From Clavulina sp. PMI_390 (lineage: Eukaryota; Basidiomycota; Agaricomycetes; Cantharellales; Hydnaceae): a stretch of DNA of 64,000 nucleotides. The translations under genes and the position numbers were made by a program. The stretch is taken from positions 1 through 64,000 of the forward strand of contig WIDE01000073.1 in NCBI GenBank assembly GCA_015039315.1, written 5' to 3'. Below are positions 23,701-34,831 of the stretch, in pieces. The notes beneath the pieces were generated by a model. That model was not told where the DNA came from and made no database searches. It saw only the letters and a program-made list of their open reading frames with translations. Each line of letters opens with the position of its first letter. The first letter of the stretch is position 1.

Positions 23701-26700
23701 CAATGGGACTCATAGGGATAAAATCCCGACCAAAGGTACAGCAAACGTACCTGGGACGAATATGGATCCAGCGCGCCGAGAATCCCCATGACCTTGATCG
23801 TTTCTCGTCTCATTTGCTGGTTCTGCTCACCTCGCAATATTCTCGTCAACAACCCTAACAGTATAGGATGATCTTTGAGGGGTTCGATCACATAGGCGGT
23901 ATTACTGCACACGCTCCCAAGGGCCTTGATGGCTGCGTCTCGCCTCGGGGCACTTGACTGATCCTGTAGTGTATCGAGAATGATACTCATTATGTCATTG
24001 ATGTGAGGGGTAAGATCCTCGCCACCGACACGGGCAAGATTTCCGATACATGAGAGGATGCGTGATGAGATGGACACATTTGTGTCGCGGGCCTTCGGGA
24101 GAAGAACTTTGAGGATGGGAATAACGTAGGGTCGGATGAGGCGTTCGACTTTGGCGACGACCAGGTCAAGGAGAAGAGCGGATTCTTCGCGAGAGCGGCT
24201 AAAGGTAATAAATTAGCATCTTAAAATAAGTTCCACATTTTATCGTTGGTGACAGTTCAACGCACGTAACACCGCCATACTCCAGCTCCGTCAACAATTG
24301 AATAAGTGCCTTGCGCAGCGGGGGCATCACGTATGCTGGATTGTGCCTACTCAGCCGGCCGATGATCTCAATCGCCAGGACGCGATTCTGGAAAACTTCA
24401 TCATTGAGAGCAATAAACAGGGACCGAACGTTCTCTGCTTGGGCAAGATGGCGATCGAAGCGCTCTTCAAGGTTGGAAAGAACGATTTTGCGGATATAGG
24501 CATCTAAGAGAATGTAGAATAAGCATAATTGTGAATAGCGAGCTTGCTGACGAGGTTTAGATATTGATACGGACCAGGATCAGCAATCCCAACAACCAAC
24601 AGCCGATCAAGAACTTCGCTCATCACTTCGATCGCGTGTGCGCTCGCCTGATGGCAGATAGGGTCGCGTGCATAAAGGCGGCAGCAAGTTAAGGCGGCGG
24701 CCTGGCGGACGTCTGAATGGTCGTGCTCAAGGTATGGGAGGGCACGTTGGCGCGCGAACTCGGATAGTACGTGGCCTGCGGTCGAAACCATACCCAATCA
24801 ACATGTGGGTTAGAGAGGGGGAAGTGAAGAGAAAAGTCAAATGGAAATCAAGGCATCCGAGGTTTAGGTGGGGACTGACCGCTGAAGTCAAACGATCCAA
24901 GCGTTGTCAGAGCCATAGTAAGCATCTCAGGTGTCTAACATAAATGAGATGGGCCTCCGTCAATGAGGTTCTCTTAGCGAGATAAACCCCAGCGCACCTG
25001 TGTCGAAAGTACCTCCCGACTAACGAAAAGATTTTCCGCCCTCATCCCTGCTGGGCCTCCGGATGGCTTATAGTTCTGGCCCACAAGCACAAGTGATATC
25101 GAATCCAGTAGTCGTTCTGTTCAGACCGGCACGTCCCAAATAGGATGTGGGTGGTAGCTGTTGTCAGTCCTGGTGCCACATTCCACCAAAGGTCTGACGC
25201 AGTTGTGAGTTTACCTTGCACGGCTCCTAGAAGTGGTGGGATATGCACAGTGATATGGCCTAAGCAGGTACGCAGATGCTCGCTCAGCCCATACGCAAAC
25301 ATGAGATCAAGAACATCATGCAGTAGTTTGGTGAGGTTGGAGCCGACAGCGGCGGCGAGCATGCCAATGCATTGGAAGATAGTCTCCTCTTCAGGAGCAT
25401 TCTTCTTCCTATGCGGTTAGAGCACGGTTGGAGGGCGCATTAGTCAATATTGGAATCCGAGGATCGCTTTCAATATAATGAGGCAAGAGGCGAACATACC
25501 CGCGTTGACCAAACGCTTCCTTGACATTCGCCATGATTGGCTCTAAGAATGGCTTCATGTCACTCCCGACGACCTGTGCAATATGGCCAATCGCAAGGAA
25601 TGCTAGTATGCAAGACGACAAGAAAGTGACTCTTGAGTTCACAAAATACCCCCTGACAAGGATTAGGGACAATAGAGGGAGGAACTTACATAAGGCTCTC
25701 TCCACGCCAGCTCGCCTCAGAGCTGGCACCAAGAATGTCATCGTGCGATCCAAGAACTTTTCTGCAAACGTCTGGGTGTCATACACAGCAAGGGTGGGGA
25801 GTATGGAGATGACAGCGCGTCTGATTTGCGCATCCTTGTGCTCACGAAGCCTCCAAATAGCCTCTGCATTTTCGAGGAAAGATTCGTTGATATATTGAGC
25901 CTAAAACGTTGGAGAAACGTGACGTGTAAGATTGAAGTGTGACAAGGAACCAGGAGAGAGGGATGGGACGCACAGAGGACGAATGCAGTAGAATGACTCT
26001 ATAGGCGAGTAGACTACCATGGATGACATCAACCTGGGAGCTCTTCAGCCCGCTCAGACTCTCCTTCAGAATCTTGACAGGGTTCAGGCTGACGGCCAAC
26101 AAGTCTTGGCGGGCTCCGACGACGTCGAAGCAGCTCGCGAGCAGATCAGCGCCGGCTTCACGAATGTATGGTCTAACATCGCGAAGGGGGGTCCAGATCC
26201 ACTCAAGGACGACGTCGACAAACGCAGCGAACTGGTGAGAGAGGTGTCGGGCGAATGCTTTGAGGATGGTGACAGCACCATAGCGGTTGTAGTCGCGATC
26301 GGACCGAAGACCTTCGAGCAGTCGAGGAACCTCTGGCTGCAAGAAGGCGTCGCCAAGGTTGCCACCGAGCTCGAGGACCTTGTTGAGGGTTTTGGTGGCG
26401 GCAGCCGTCAGGTCTTGGTCAGTGGAGAAGTGGAGTGCCGACTTCACAAAGTTGTAGAAGCGGAAGTACTTGGCGGTATGAGTTTCGAACGAGTCCTCGT
26501 GGTCGATTTCAAGTAGGATATCGATAACGATGACACCTGAGTAACGCTCGTGAAGGTTTGGCGAGTGGACAAGTTGGAAGAGTGGGGGAAGGATTGCATC
26601 TTTCCAGATGTTTTCGGCCGAAGTCGAATAGGGTGGATCGGTAAGGATAGCACGAATCTGGTCATTTGTTGATGCGAGTTAGTGAACCAAGACACGCCGA

Positions 26701-26943
26701 GAATGGGACGAGTGCCCAAAGCATGATTTGCATGGTTGGGAATGGGATGAACATACCGTGTCACGGAATTGAACAGCTGCAGCCTTCCTTGTTTCTTCAT
26801 TTCTAGTGTCAAGTGAAGATTCATTTAACCATTGAAAGCGGCACACATGATCTGGTGGGGAAAGAGACGCGCACGCACCGTTGCTTCAGAGCAGCCCAGA
26901 TTGGGGCCAACCGTTCAGCCGCAGTGCCCACCAGCGCCGGCAT
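17794..26943 (-). CDS. TOR: TOR serine/threonine kinase (PIKK family)
   Basis: TOR is the large growth-controlling protein kinase of TORC1/TORC2. The gene is split by many short introns over 9.15 kb. The chosen ATG at 26943 gives [20 protein letters not shown], followed across an intron by [15 protein letters not shown]-terminal HEAT repeats fill roughly 26.9-22.4 kb and the FAT region roughly 22.3-20 kb. The FRB (rapamycin-binding) domain lies near 19.5-19.9 kb, with [16 protein letters not shown] keeping the serine and aromatic residues contacted by FKBP-rapamycin in known TORs. The kinase domain near 19.2-18.4 kb has [11 protein letters not shown] (catalytic loop) and HIDFGDCFE (DFG). The FATC tail ends HGWCAFW; its last residues come from a 16-nt terminal exon (17794-17809), found because it restores the invariant FATC ending. 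Confidence 0.95.
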
Positions 26944-27162
26944 CTCGTAACCGTGGAAGGAGGAGGATACCTAGATATTTTATTCTATCCCTTCGCCGAT
27001 ACGAAGATATTGTTAAGAGTCGGGAGAACAGGGGCCCAGCCGACAGCAGTCGCCTATCGCCGGTGACAACAGCGTGACGGGTGAGGACGATGTGAGAAAG
27101 GATCACGTGGCCCTTTTGAATGAGCCACAAAAATTCTTCTCTAGCACCAGAGAGCCAACAAC
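26944..27162. promoter_or_regulatory. divergent promoter TOR/BUD20
   Basis: A 219-bp shared promoter between a growth regulator and a 60S export factor. It has GGTGAC near 27062, CGTGACGGG near 27073 and an ATCACGTGGC E-box-like site near 27103. Shared control is inferred from layout only. Confidence 0.4.
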
Positions 27163-27807
27163 ATGCCTGGCCCGCAGCGACGATCGAGAGTGCACAAAGC
27201 CCAGAGGGACGTCCACCGCGCCGCCCGCACTAGAGTCAGCTATGGAACCCTTGTAAATTCATAAAGCTCTTCACTCATGCCGAACCACCATCAGGCAAAG
27301 ACCAAGGACCTCGATCAAATCCAACTTATTGACCTGTTACCTGAGAACAGAGCAAAGCTTGAGGCGCAACCCATTGATATTGACCTGTGCGTCTTCTTCT
27401 TACATGGGGTGTTGTTATATTTTCTGATCTCCCTTTTCCCCTTCTTGTTTTCTTCTTCGCCTGCTCGTTCACACATGGCATGCTGTGATGGAACTGCTCT
27501 CCACCTCTTGATCACCACTGTCGGCCTATCCGCCTATACTATCCCCCAACCTCTTGACGACTTTCCGTCTGATGATAGACCAGGGCTTGGTCAGCATTAC
27601 TGCGTCGAGTGCGCAAAATACTACGAGTCCGATGACGCCCTGAAATCCCACTGGAAGTCCAAAATTCATAAGCGGCGGTGTAAAGCCCTAAAAGAACCTG
27701 CCTACACTCAAGAGGAGGCTGATAGGGCAGCCGGATTGGGCAAGCGTGAGACAAAAAAGGACGTTACCAGCTCAAGTACGGAGACACCCATAGCAGTTGA
27801 AGGATAG
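27163..27807 (+). CDS. BUD20: C2H2 zinc-finger protein Bud20/ZNF593 family
   Basis: Bud20 (ZNF593 in animals) is a shuttling pre-60S ribosomal particle factor. Three exons (27163-27234, 27295-27386, 27579-27807) join to 393 nt, 130 residues. A basic N-terminus (MPGPQRRSRVHKAQRDVHRA) precedes a short acidic linker (KTKDLDQIQLIDL), then the single U1-like C2H2 finger HYCVECAKYYESDDALKSHW with KIHKRRCK, then the family's EPAYTQEEADRAAGLG motif. Size and motif order fit the family. Internal hydrophobic open frame between exons 2 and 3 is intron sequence. Confidence 0.92.
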
Positions 27808-28403
27808 CTTCGAGGCCTTTTCGTCTATTATTGTTCCTAGGTAAGCGTATCTCTATTTAATGTTTCCCCAATCGAGGGCACTAACTGCTTGACCGCTTGT
27901 ACAGATGCTATCTTATGTCGTCTCAGCTGTACTACGTTGTATTCATGATCTCACCACTTCATCAATCGCGATACTCTCCCATCTGAACACCCCTTCGCTG
28001 AGCGAGATCGCGGGCGTCTTCGGTTTTTCGTGATCGTCCCTGAACTGGATAGTGTCTCGACCGACTACCTCGAGGTGCTGATCCTGATTCTTCTGTTGTG
28101 TTATGCAACCTGATAGTGCCGTTTGATTCCGAGGCTGTGAAGTTGTATGCATCCATGCGGCTTCTCGGTTTGTCCGCGCCCGCTCTTATATCTCGTTTTG
28201 TGCTAATAATTGGATCAACGTTAGCAAGCTCATAATATGTTCTCCAGCATTCCATCAGACATGTGTGTGGTAGTCGGTGAAATGATAGATTCGAGAAGAG
28301 CTACTAAACACAATGGTGAAAGTAAAGAATCCACCGGTGACTGCTGCGGAATCTCGAAGCCAATCGGCAGATTCTTCGATCCATGCTCGATCTCGCGATA
28401 TTT
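27808..28403. other. intergenic, convergent 3' ends
   Basis: Between BUD20 and the acetylxylan esterase gene. No gene or repeat recognised; short frames on both strands lack any motif. Confidence 0.5.
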
Positions 28404-29535
28404 TTACAGGCACTGCGAATAATCTAAAGTCAAAGTCAGGCATGTTGCGACACTAAACCAAGTAGTAAACTGGGCTATGGACTCACAAGCGTTCGAGTAC
28501 TTGCAAGTCGACCCGGCAGCACAAGTGGTGCATCCAGCAAAGCCAATCCCACCACACTGGCCGTACAGTGCTGTCGTGCATCCACCTGTGCCGGTGCTTC
28601 CGGAGGCCGTCGAGGTTGTGGTGGTCTTCACAGTCGTCGTGGTGCCCGTACCAGTGCCAGACAGCATGGCGTTAACTTTGCTGGTGACGAAGGACGTGGC
28701 AGCGGCACCGTACTCCGTCGCGTAACCCTGATGCGTATTAGCGTCGGTGCCGTTGCAGCAGTAAGGATCAGCTGCGTCGCAGTACGACTGAATCCTGGAG
28801 GCATAGGGGCATTGGAAGCCTGCTGGACGAGGAGCAAACTAGATAAAGCACATGATTTAGAGCCAGAACAATAGGTGTCAGTAAAACGTTAGGAGGTAAA
28901 CCTGTAGTTTGGGGGCTACAACTTACCCCAGATGCCGTGCAGGTGCCAACATTGTAACTCAACCCTGGGATGCGGCGCGGGTCACCCATGAAGATGGCGG
29001 CTGCAATCTTTGCCTGCGCTGCTGTAGAGATGGGAATCGCCGTGCTAGAGAGGCCTTCGTTCGTGTCTCCGCCTGTGGGAAAAGTTGGTCAGTTATCGTT
29101 CCACCGTTACTGGTTATACTTATCGGGTGCACATATGTGCAAATCTTTTCAACTTGACTCACCTCCGCAGTAACCATCGTCGAAGATCTGTCCGCCCTGA
29201 CTATACCCAACTAGAACAAGCACCGTACTTGGGCATTGCTGGTTGAACGCGTTCACCTGGCTAGCGACAGCGGCTACACCCTGGATCACCGAGTTTGCAT
29301 AGCTCACACTACCACACGACGCCTGCCCACCACATGCGGGGTAGACAATCGCCTCAGACGTGGAGCCGGGGAAGTTGGCAAGGATCTCGTTCACCACAGG
29401 ACCAGCGGTACCGTATCCCTGCGCGACGGTTGTCTCACGAGCGCCAAAAACGTGGACGTTGGGGCACGCGCGTTTTTCGATAGAGGCCGCAGAAGCGCCA
29501 GCGATGAGGAGTGAGGAGAAGAGAAGAGGCAGCAT
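28404..29535 (-). CDS. secreted acetylxylan esterase (CE5) with C-terminal CBM1
   Basis: Predicted to remove acetyl groups from xylan outside the cell. Four exons (29163-29535, 28927-29072, 28487-28838, 28404-28423) join to 891 nt, 296 residues. The ATG at 29535 opens a clear signal peptide ([16 protein letters not shown]), followed by a Kex2-like KR at residues 21-22. The catalytic serine is in GYSQGG (near residue 112). The Asp and His are in ADPYCCNG and NTHQGY, spaced 12 residues, as in CE5 acetylxylan esterases; these cysteine motifs favour that over cutinase. A Thr/Ser-rich linker leads to a fungal cellulose-binding module ([20 protein letters not shown]). The terminal 20-nt exon completes the CBM with YYSQCL. 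A (TTGAG)n microsatellite near 29560 lies in the 5' leader. Confidence 0.93.
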
Positions 29536-30602
29536 TGTGTGGAGCAGCAAATTTTAAGAGCCTTGAGTTGAGTTGAGTTGCTGAGCTCCTCGATCACAGG
29601 GCCGCGCCTTTTATATGTATCAGGATGCCGCATCAAAGGAATTTAGACTATATGTTTTGGCTTTAGGTACTTTGTTCACGCGAAGTTGGGGGTAAATTTC
29701 GGACCAAAATTCAGGTTCCAGCAAGTCAATTTCGACGTAGAACCATGCATCATCACCGACTTGACCCCGTGTCTGATCCCCCGCACGGCGACTTCCAAGC
29801 CAACAGCTCTGCCAAGATCGTGCTTCTTTGGACGCTTAGACCTGTGCAAATCATTGAAATTGTGTTGGGTGAGCTATTCCCGAATGGAGAAGTGGGCAGC
29901 GCAGTGGGTCGGTGCTTGAACCTTATGGCGTAACTTTGCTAGACACAAGCTCGGAGAACGGTACCAGATGGAGTACTTATCTCGACTGTGTCAGCTGGCA
30001 ACTCGGTGACCTTGAGAGCGGTTTGTCTGAGCGGGCTTGGATGGATGGGTGGTATAGTATAGGCCACTCAGCGCCGATGTTACCCAGGAAATACAAGGGT
30101 GGTCTTTCAGGATATGCCATCTATAACATAGCTCGAATAACTGGGCTTTATCCAAGCAAGATTTCAAAGACGTTGACGAGCCACACGAAGGTGTTCACGT
30201 CACAGTCCACCGTGGGAAGGATTTCGAGTCTGGACTTGCTCCTTCTGGCGAAGTATCCGCCAAGCCTCCGGGGATAAATCACTTCGGCTCGGATCCTTTT
30301 CCGTGCCGAATATAGGTACAGCCCGAGCTTGCTCGCAGCTGCATATGATGCCAAGCATCATCTTGAATATATCCACGTACTTGAAAGCTAGCCATCTCTT
30401 ATGCAATACAAGAATAGAACCATCCGAGTCGACTCCGCGCATCTCCATTTGGCTGCGAACCGTCTTTCCGATAACCCCCGATATCTGGCTATCGCTCAGC
30501 TCTGCATTCCATAGATTGAATTCCCAGAATACAACAGTCATACTAGGAGTTGAGGTACACAGTAGTATATGACCGTAAGGTGCCCACATGACCTTACGAT
30601 AC
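29536..30602. other. intergenic region with unrecognised open frames
   Basis: About 1 kb between the esterase start and the 3' end of the first GH128 gene. Open frames exist on both strands (29912-30277 plus; 30200-30589 minus, 129 codons) and overlap each other. Neither has a domain or homologous neighbour I recognise, so I leave them uncalled. Confidence 0.4.
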
Positions 30603-31966
30603 TCAAAGCATCAGCTGGCCGACGGCCGAGATACTCCCATCATTGTTATAGAGGCACGAGCCAGTACCAACGGTGGAGACCGCGCCAGGGTCGTTCTAGA
30701 GAATGTATCCGGGTGAGCTACTCCAAAGAGACGAGACGAAAAGCATGACGTACCTGCTGCATGAGTGCGGGGCTGGTAGCAACGAACGGGAAGTAGAGCT
30801 GAACGTAATCCTGGGCATCGAGCCATGCGAATGCTTGTTTGTAGAAAGCCTATAGGAGCAATACCTGTTAGCATTCTGAGTCGCAAGTAGTATATGATGG
30901 ACGAAAGTGAGCGCAGGAGAAGGCCTAGAGAAGATGGCCTACAATCTGAGCACTCTGCCCACCAGCTGGCTTCTGAAGCGCAAATTCGCTTATCACGATC
31001 TTGAACTCGGAGAATTGGTTGTGCGCTTGGGTGACATGGGCCTTGAAGTCGGCGAACGAGGTGCCGTACCAGTGCTGAGATTGGGACGACAAAGAGAATG
31101 ATGAGCCAACAAATCATTGATCGAAGCAACCAAGAGAACGTAAGTGTATTCAGAAACGTACAAGGTTGATATAGTCAGCGTAGCAAGTGGAGCCACACGC
31201 GTTGATCATCTTCTGGAGCCAGTCGAGACCCTGACCACTAGCAGCGCTGTTTGTCACAGCGGGCAACGCCTTCTTGATGTTCTATAGAATTGTAGACCCA
31301 AATAGCATGATAAGCAAGGAGGGATTATGGAGTGACGAGAGGCTTCCTGATGGACACATACAAGCGGGTTGATCCATTTTTTGTACCACTGGATTTTGGA
31401 GCGAAGGCGGTCGTTACTATTATAGTATAACAAGCTTGAGAACACGCATAAACACATACAGTTGCCGCGTCGCTGGGAGTGATTCCGTTGATATCAGGTT
31501 CATTCAGCGAAAAAACGGCTGACATATTCAAGCGGTGGATGGGGAAGGAAGGAATCAGTCAAGATTAGACATTGTGATCGGCAAAGTAGGAGCAATGACT
31601 TACTAGCCCATCCTTGCGCGGCCTGGCGAGCGGCGAGCTGAGCGACTGGGGAGGATGATGAATCTTTTGTCTGCGAGAAGCCAGTGGATCATATGTGAGC
31701 AATAGCGCGAGGCAGCGAGGATGAATCAGATTAACAGCGCCACTCACCGCTTGCATTCCAATGAAGCCGAGACCCCCATTTTTCCCAGTTGACGTAGGGG
31801 GAGCATACGTTTCCCAGTCATAAATCGCTACAGTAGTGCCAGAACCATCATTCAACTTGGCAGGGTTCAGCGAGCCATTGTACCAGGGCCACGCAAGACC
31901 ACGCTTGCCAGCAGATACACTGGATATGAAGAGGGTGAAGGAGGCGAGGGTAACGGTGACGAGCAT
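30603..31966 (-). CDS. GH128 endo-beta-1,3-glucanase, copy A
   Basis: Secreted glycoside hydrolase of family GH128 (Asl1-like), acting on beta-1,3-glucan. Eight exons (31748-31966, 31604-31670, 31460-31518, 31362-31388, 31162-31281, 30943-31074, 30754-30849, 30603-30695) join to 813 nt, 270 residues; exon 4 is just 27 nt. The start at 31966 matches the other three copies; an upstream in-frame ATG at 31978 is less consistent. A signal peptide ends at VSAGKRGLAWPWYNG. The two catalytic glutamates are expected in SLNEPDING and VISEFALQ. The family core also shows IYDWETYAPP, GLGFIGMQA and LYFPFVATSP. The closest relatives are copies B-D in this window; a block of three F-box genes separates A from B. 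Confidence 0.92.
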
Positions 31967-32036
31967 ATCGCAAAACACGCGAGAGGAGCTGTTGGGGGAG
32001 TTATAGTGCGAAAGAACGAGCGAAACCGTGTTAGGT

Positions 32037-32044
32037 TAAGTAGA
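32037..32044 (-). promoter_or_regulatory. CTACTTAA TATA-like element, GH128 copy A
   Basis: Reads CTACTTAA on the gene strand, 71-78 bp upstream of the ATG. The same CTAYTTAA element sits 75-85 bp upstream in copies B, C and D. Confidence 0.55.
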
Positions 32045-32124
32045 AATCTTGTCGATGCTCATATTGCAGGATCTTCATTTTCTGGCGTAGGACCATGCGT
32101 TCGCGTCAACGGAGGGGAGGAAAC

Positions 32125-32146
32125 GTGATTAGCGATTATTGTCCAT
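32125..32146 (-). promoter_or_regulatory. conserved GH128 upstream block, copy A
   Basis: Plus-strand GTGATTAGCGATTATTGTCC, matched in all four GH128 promoters 138-171 bp upstream of the ATG. See the separate finding. Confidence 0.6.
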
Positions 32147-33012
32147 CACTTGACGGGTGACAGATGAACGTACTCATCTACTGCTAAATAGATCTTGAGT
32201 GAATCAGCAATTCGAAAATGTCCCAACCATCACCATGTGTGGGTGGTGACTCGCGCGACGTGCGGGGGAAACCCAATGCCAAGGATGAAGAGGGGATCAT
32301 GACCAAGCACGGGGTTGATCGCGAAATAAGCCGTCGGTTGACTCATTTCATTGATTTTCGGCGTCGAATCGAGGTTTTAGTGGAGAGCCACAGATACAAT
32401 ACAGGAATGGTGAGCAAATTTAGCCACTATCGGCGTCCCCATCGCCGTTGATGCTCGCGCCATTGACGGTTGGTTGCACACTGTATCGAGCCTGAATGAC
32501 CTCTGATTGTGAAGGGCTATTCGATTTGAGACAGCACCTCATGTATGAAGGAGTGCGAGCACGGGTTGCGGCTAAGATGAATTCATAGCAAAAGACGAAA
32601 GCATATGGGTGGTCCTGGGCAACAAATAAGGCACGCAACCTATCTCGGCTTGTGCCCCGTGTAAGTGTAATTGCAAGGATTATCGTTTCAAGTTTGGGAG
32701 CGCCCAAAACACTACTATGGCAGCTAATTTGGCAAATGTGAAGATGGAGCTGCGGAGCTTCCTACACTGGACGATCATCAACTCACCAGTGGGTTACAGC
32801 CATCTCATAGAAGGTTTCAAACGGACCACCATGATCGATGCCAAGGGGCGCCAAGTGCTGACCTAAATGAAATCACGCTGTCGTGACCTCGCGGGGCAAT
32901 CTTGTGCCTCGATCACGTTTTCCACACTGAAACACTGCCATACATATTGAAACCCTAGCGGCGAGGAATAGATTGGTGAACGGGATCTGACAGAAGCTTC
33001 GATGGTTCTTCC
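32147..33012. other. intergenic; upstream remnant shared with other GH128 copies
   Basis: No gene is supported. A short segment near 32339 (GACTCATTT...) aligns with segments about 370-400 bp upstream of copies B, C and D. Another near 32600-32650 (GGCACGCAA...CGGCTTG) resembles 45264-45300 upstream of copy D, so the duplicated unit was larger than the coding region. Confidence 0.45.
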
Positions 33013-34481
33013 CTATCCGTCAACTAGTCTCCGAAGACGCGCCTCTTCCGCGCGAATTTGTTGCAGTTCCCCGTCGTCGTGCCCGTTCATGGATAGTCCA
33101 CCGAATGCGAAACCGTCCACTCTAAATACTCTCCGAGGCTCCAGATTTAGAGGTTCGAATTCGGCAGCAATATCTCTAACGCCATTAATAGTGTGATCTC
33201 TTCCCTCGTTTGAAGTTATCTCAACGAGCCGAAGCGACGAAAGTACCGAGGGAATGGCGGACTGAGGCGAACCTTGCAGGATAAACAGTATCAGCAGCCA
33301 ACAGCGAAAATTACGGAATGGAAAGCGGTAGAACCGACCAGTTAACTCAATGAGCACAATTTGGACATCGGCCTGACTGATATTGCGCATATCGAGATGT
33401 TCGAGACTCGTCGCGCTCCTCAGGGATTCGAATAAAGCTTGGACGTGGAGACGCGCCTGAACCACGAGCGTGATTACAAGGTACTTGAGATTGCTTAGAG
33501 CCGTGCCTAGATTATACAGAGGCGGTAACACTCCTGTTGGGTTCAGAGCTAACATAGTAAAACTAGAGAAACCCCAATGATGCAGTTCTAGCATAGTCAG
33601 GCTGGACGTATTGATATGTTCACCGATGTCCTGGAGATGAGTCGAGAGGTAACGTAGGCCAGGAAGGCTCAACGGAAGATTCGGTTCGTCTACACAGCGA
33701 GGTGAGCTTTGGTTAGTGATAGGATCAATCCAACGAAGATGGAAGTACCATCAAGTGCGCAGATTCCTGGATGAGACAAAGCTTCGAGTGACGCCACGTT
33801 GATCTTGTTCAGCGAGACTGTTACCGGCGTTTGCACAATCAGCGCTTTGATATGAACATGAGAGAGGCCATCGAATAGGGAGAGACGACCATCTGGAAAG
33901 TCTTGTGCGACAAGAGGGCAGGATATCCCAAAGTTCAATGTGTCCAAATGAGGGAAGGGAGACGTGAGGGGGAAGACAGCCCTGACATGAGCTACACTCC
34001 CTAAACGAACATCAAGGGAACGGATTCGGGAGGAATGGGGGATAATGTGTTCTTGGAAGACGAGGAGGATCTCACTTCCAAGCAAATCGTCAGAAGTGGT
34101 GTGCATTTTATGCGAACGAGTGTCAAGGAGGATACTGATCGACGTGTTTCTTGACCTCTCGAGGAGCGTTTCCACGCGTATTCTGATTCGCAGTGAATTT
34201 TCAGGTGATTCTGGGTTGCCCCAGGGACATTCTCCGGAATGACCGCATATGATGCCGCTCCAAAGATCACTAGCTCCAAGTGCAACCACACGCCAAGTCG
34301 CGCACACCTGTGCCAAAGTGAGAGATTGCTGATGATACCGCCTCTTATCAAGAAGTTTTGCCCAGTTTGTAGCGATTCGGAAGACTTCCAAGAGCACTTC
34401 AGCCGGAAGAAACTGGGAGCCCTGATTAGTGCCACGACTGCTTGGTATTACACTGGCAACGTTTGATTGGGAAGAAGCCAT
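33013..34481 (-). CDS. F-box/LRR-like protein 1
   Basis: Predicted substrate-recognition subunit of an SCF ubiquitin ligase, of the family expanded in Agaricomycetes. Exons 33749-34481, 33339-33689 and 33013-33272 join to 447 residues. The N-terminal F-box-like motif is FLPAEVLLEVFRIA ... AQVCATWRVVALGASDLWSGI. It is followed by the family segment LRIRIRVETLLERS and irregular leucine-rich strands (HSSRIRSLDVRLGS, LKYLVITL, SLEHLDMRNIS). The second intron (33273-33338, 66 nt) sits at the position conserved across the family; it is stop-free and a multiple of three, so it could also be translated. Substrate unknown. Confidence 0.85.
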
Positions 34482-34831
34482 GATACAGTGGTTCAGGGAG
34501 AAGGAAAGAATAATAGATGGGGAGTATAAGGTCTTGTTTCAACGTCTTTCTTTGTAGATGGCGAAATCACAAAAAGAGGCTGAGACGTTGCGAGTGAGTG
34601 ACAGCACAACCACGAGACTCTTGTCACAGTGACTTGATCCCCATAACTGAGATATGGCGCTTTGATTTCACATACTTCTTCCCCGTTCTTTCCTTAATCA
34701 CCCATCAGCTCGCGTCTCAGCAAAACACATGGTCTATTCCGCCAAGAGAGGAAAGTGTACATGTTGGTAGCTAGAGAGCACATATTGATCATACCATCCC
34801 ATTGTGAAAAACGACCTCGCCGACGCCCACC
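34482..34831. other. intergenic between F-box genes 1 and 2
   Basis: About 350 bp, holding the promoter of F-box gene 1 and the 3' end of F-box gene 2. GTGAC sites occur near 34618-34632. Nothing else seen. Confidence 0.5.

Noticed and set aside
27370..27580. Hydrophobic open frame inside BUD20
   Set aside because: It is the second intron; splicing from 27386 to 27579 restores the conserved zinc-finger junction.
29536..29550. Five-residue N-terminal extension of the esterase
   Set aside because: It begins with TTG; the ATG at 29535 opens a standard signal peptide.
30200..30589. 129-codon minus-strand frame beside GH128 copy A
   Set aside because: Overlaps another frame on the opposite strand, has no recognised domain and no clear splice signals joining it to a neighbour.
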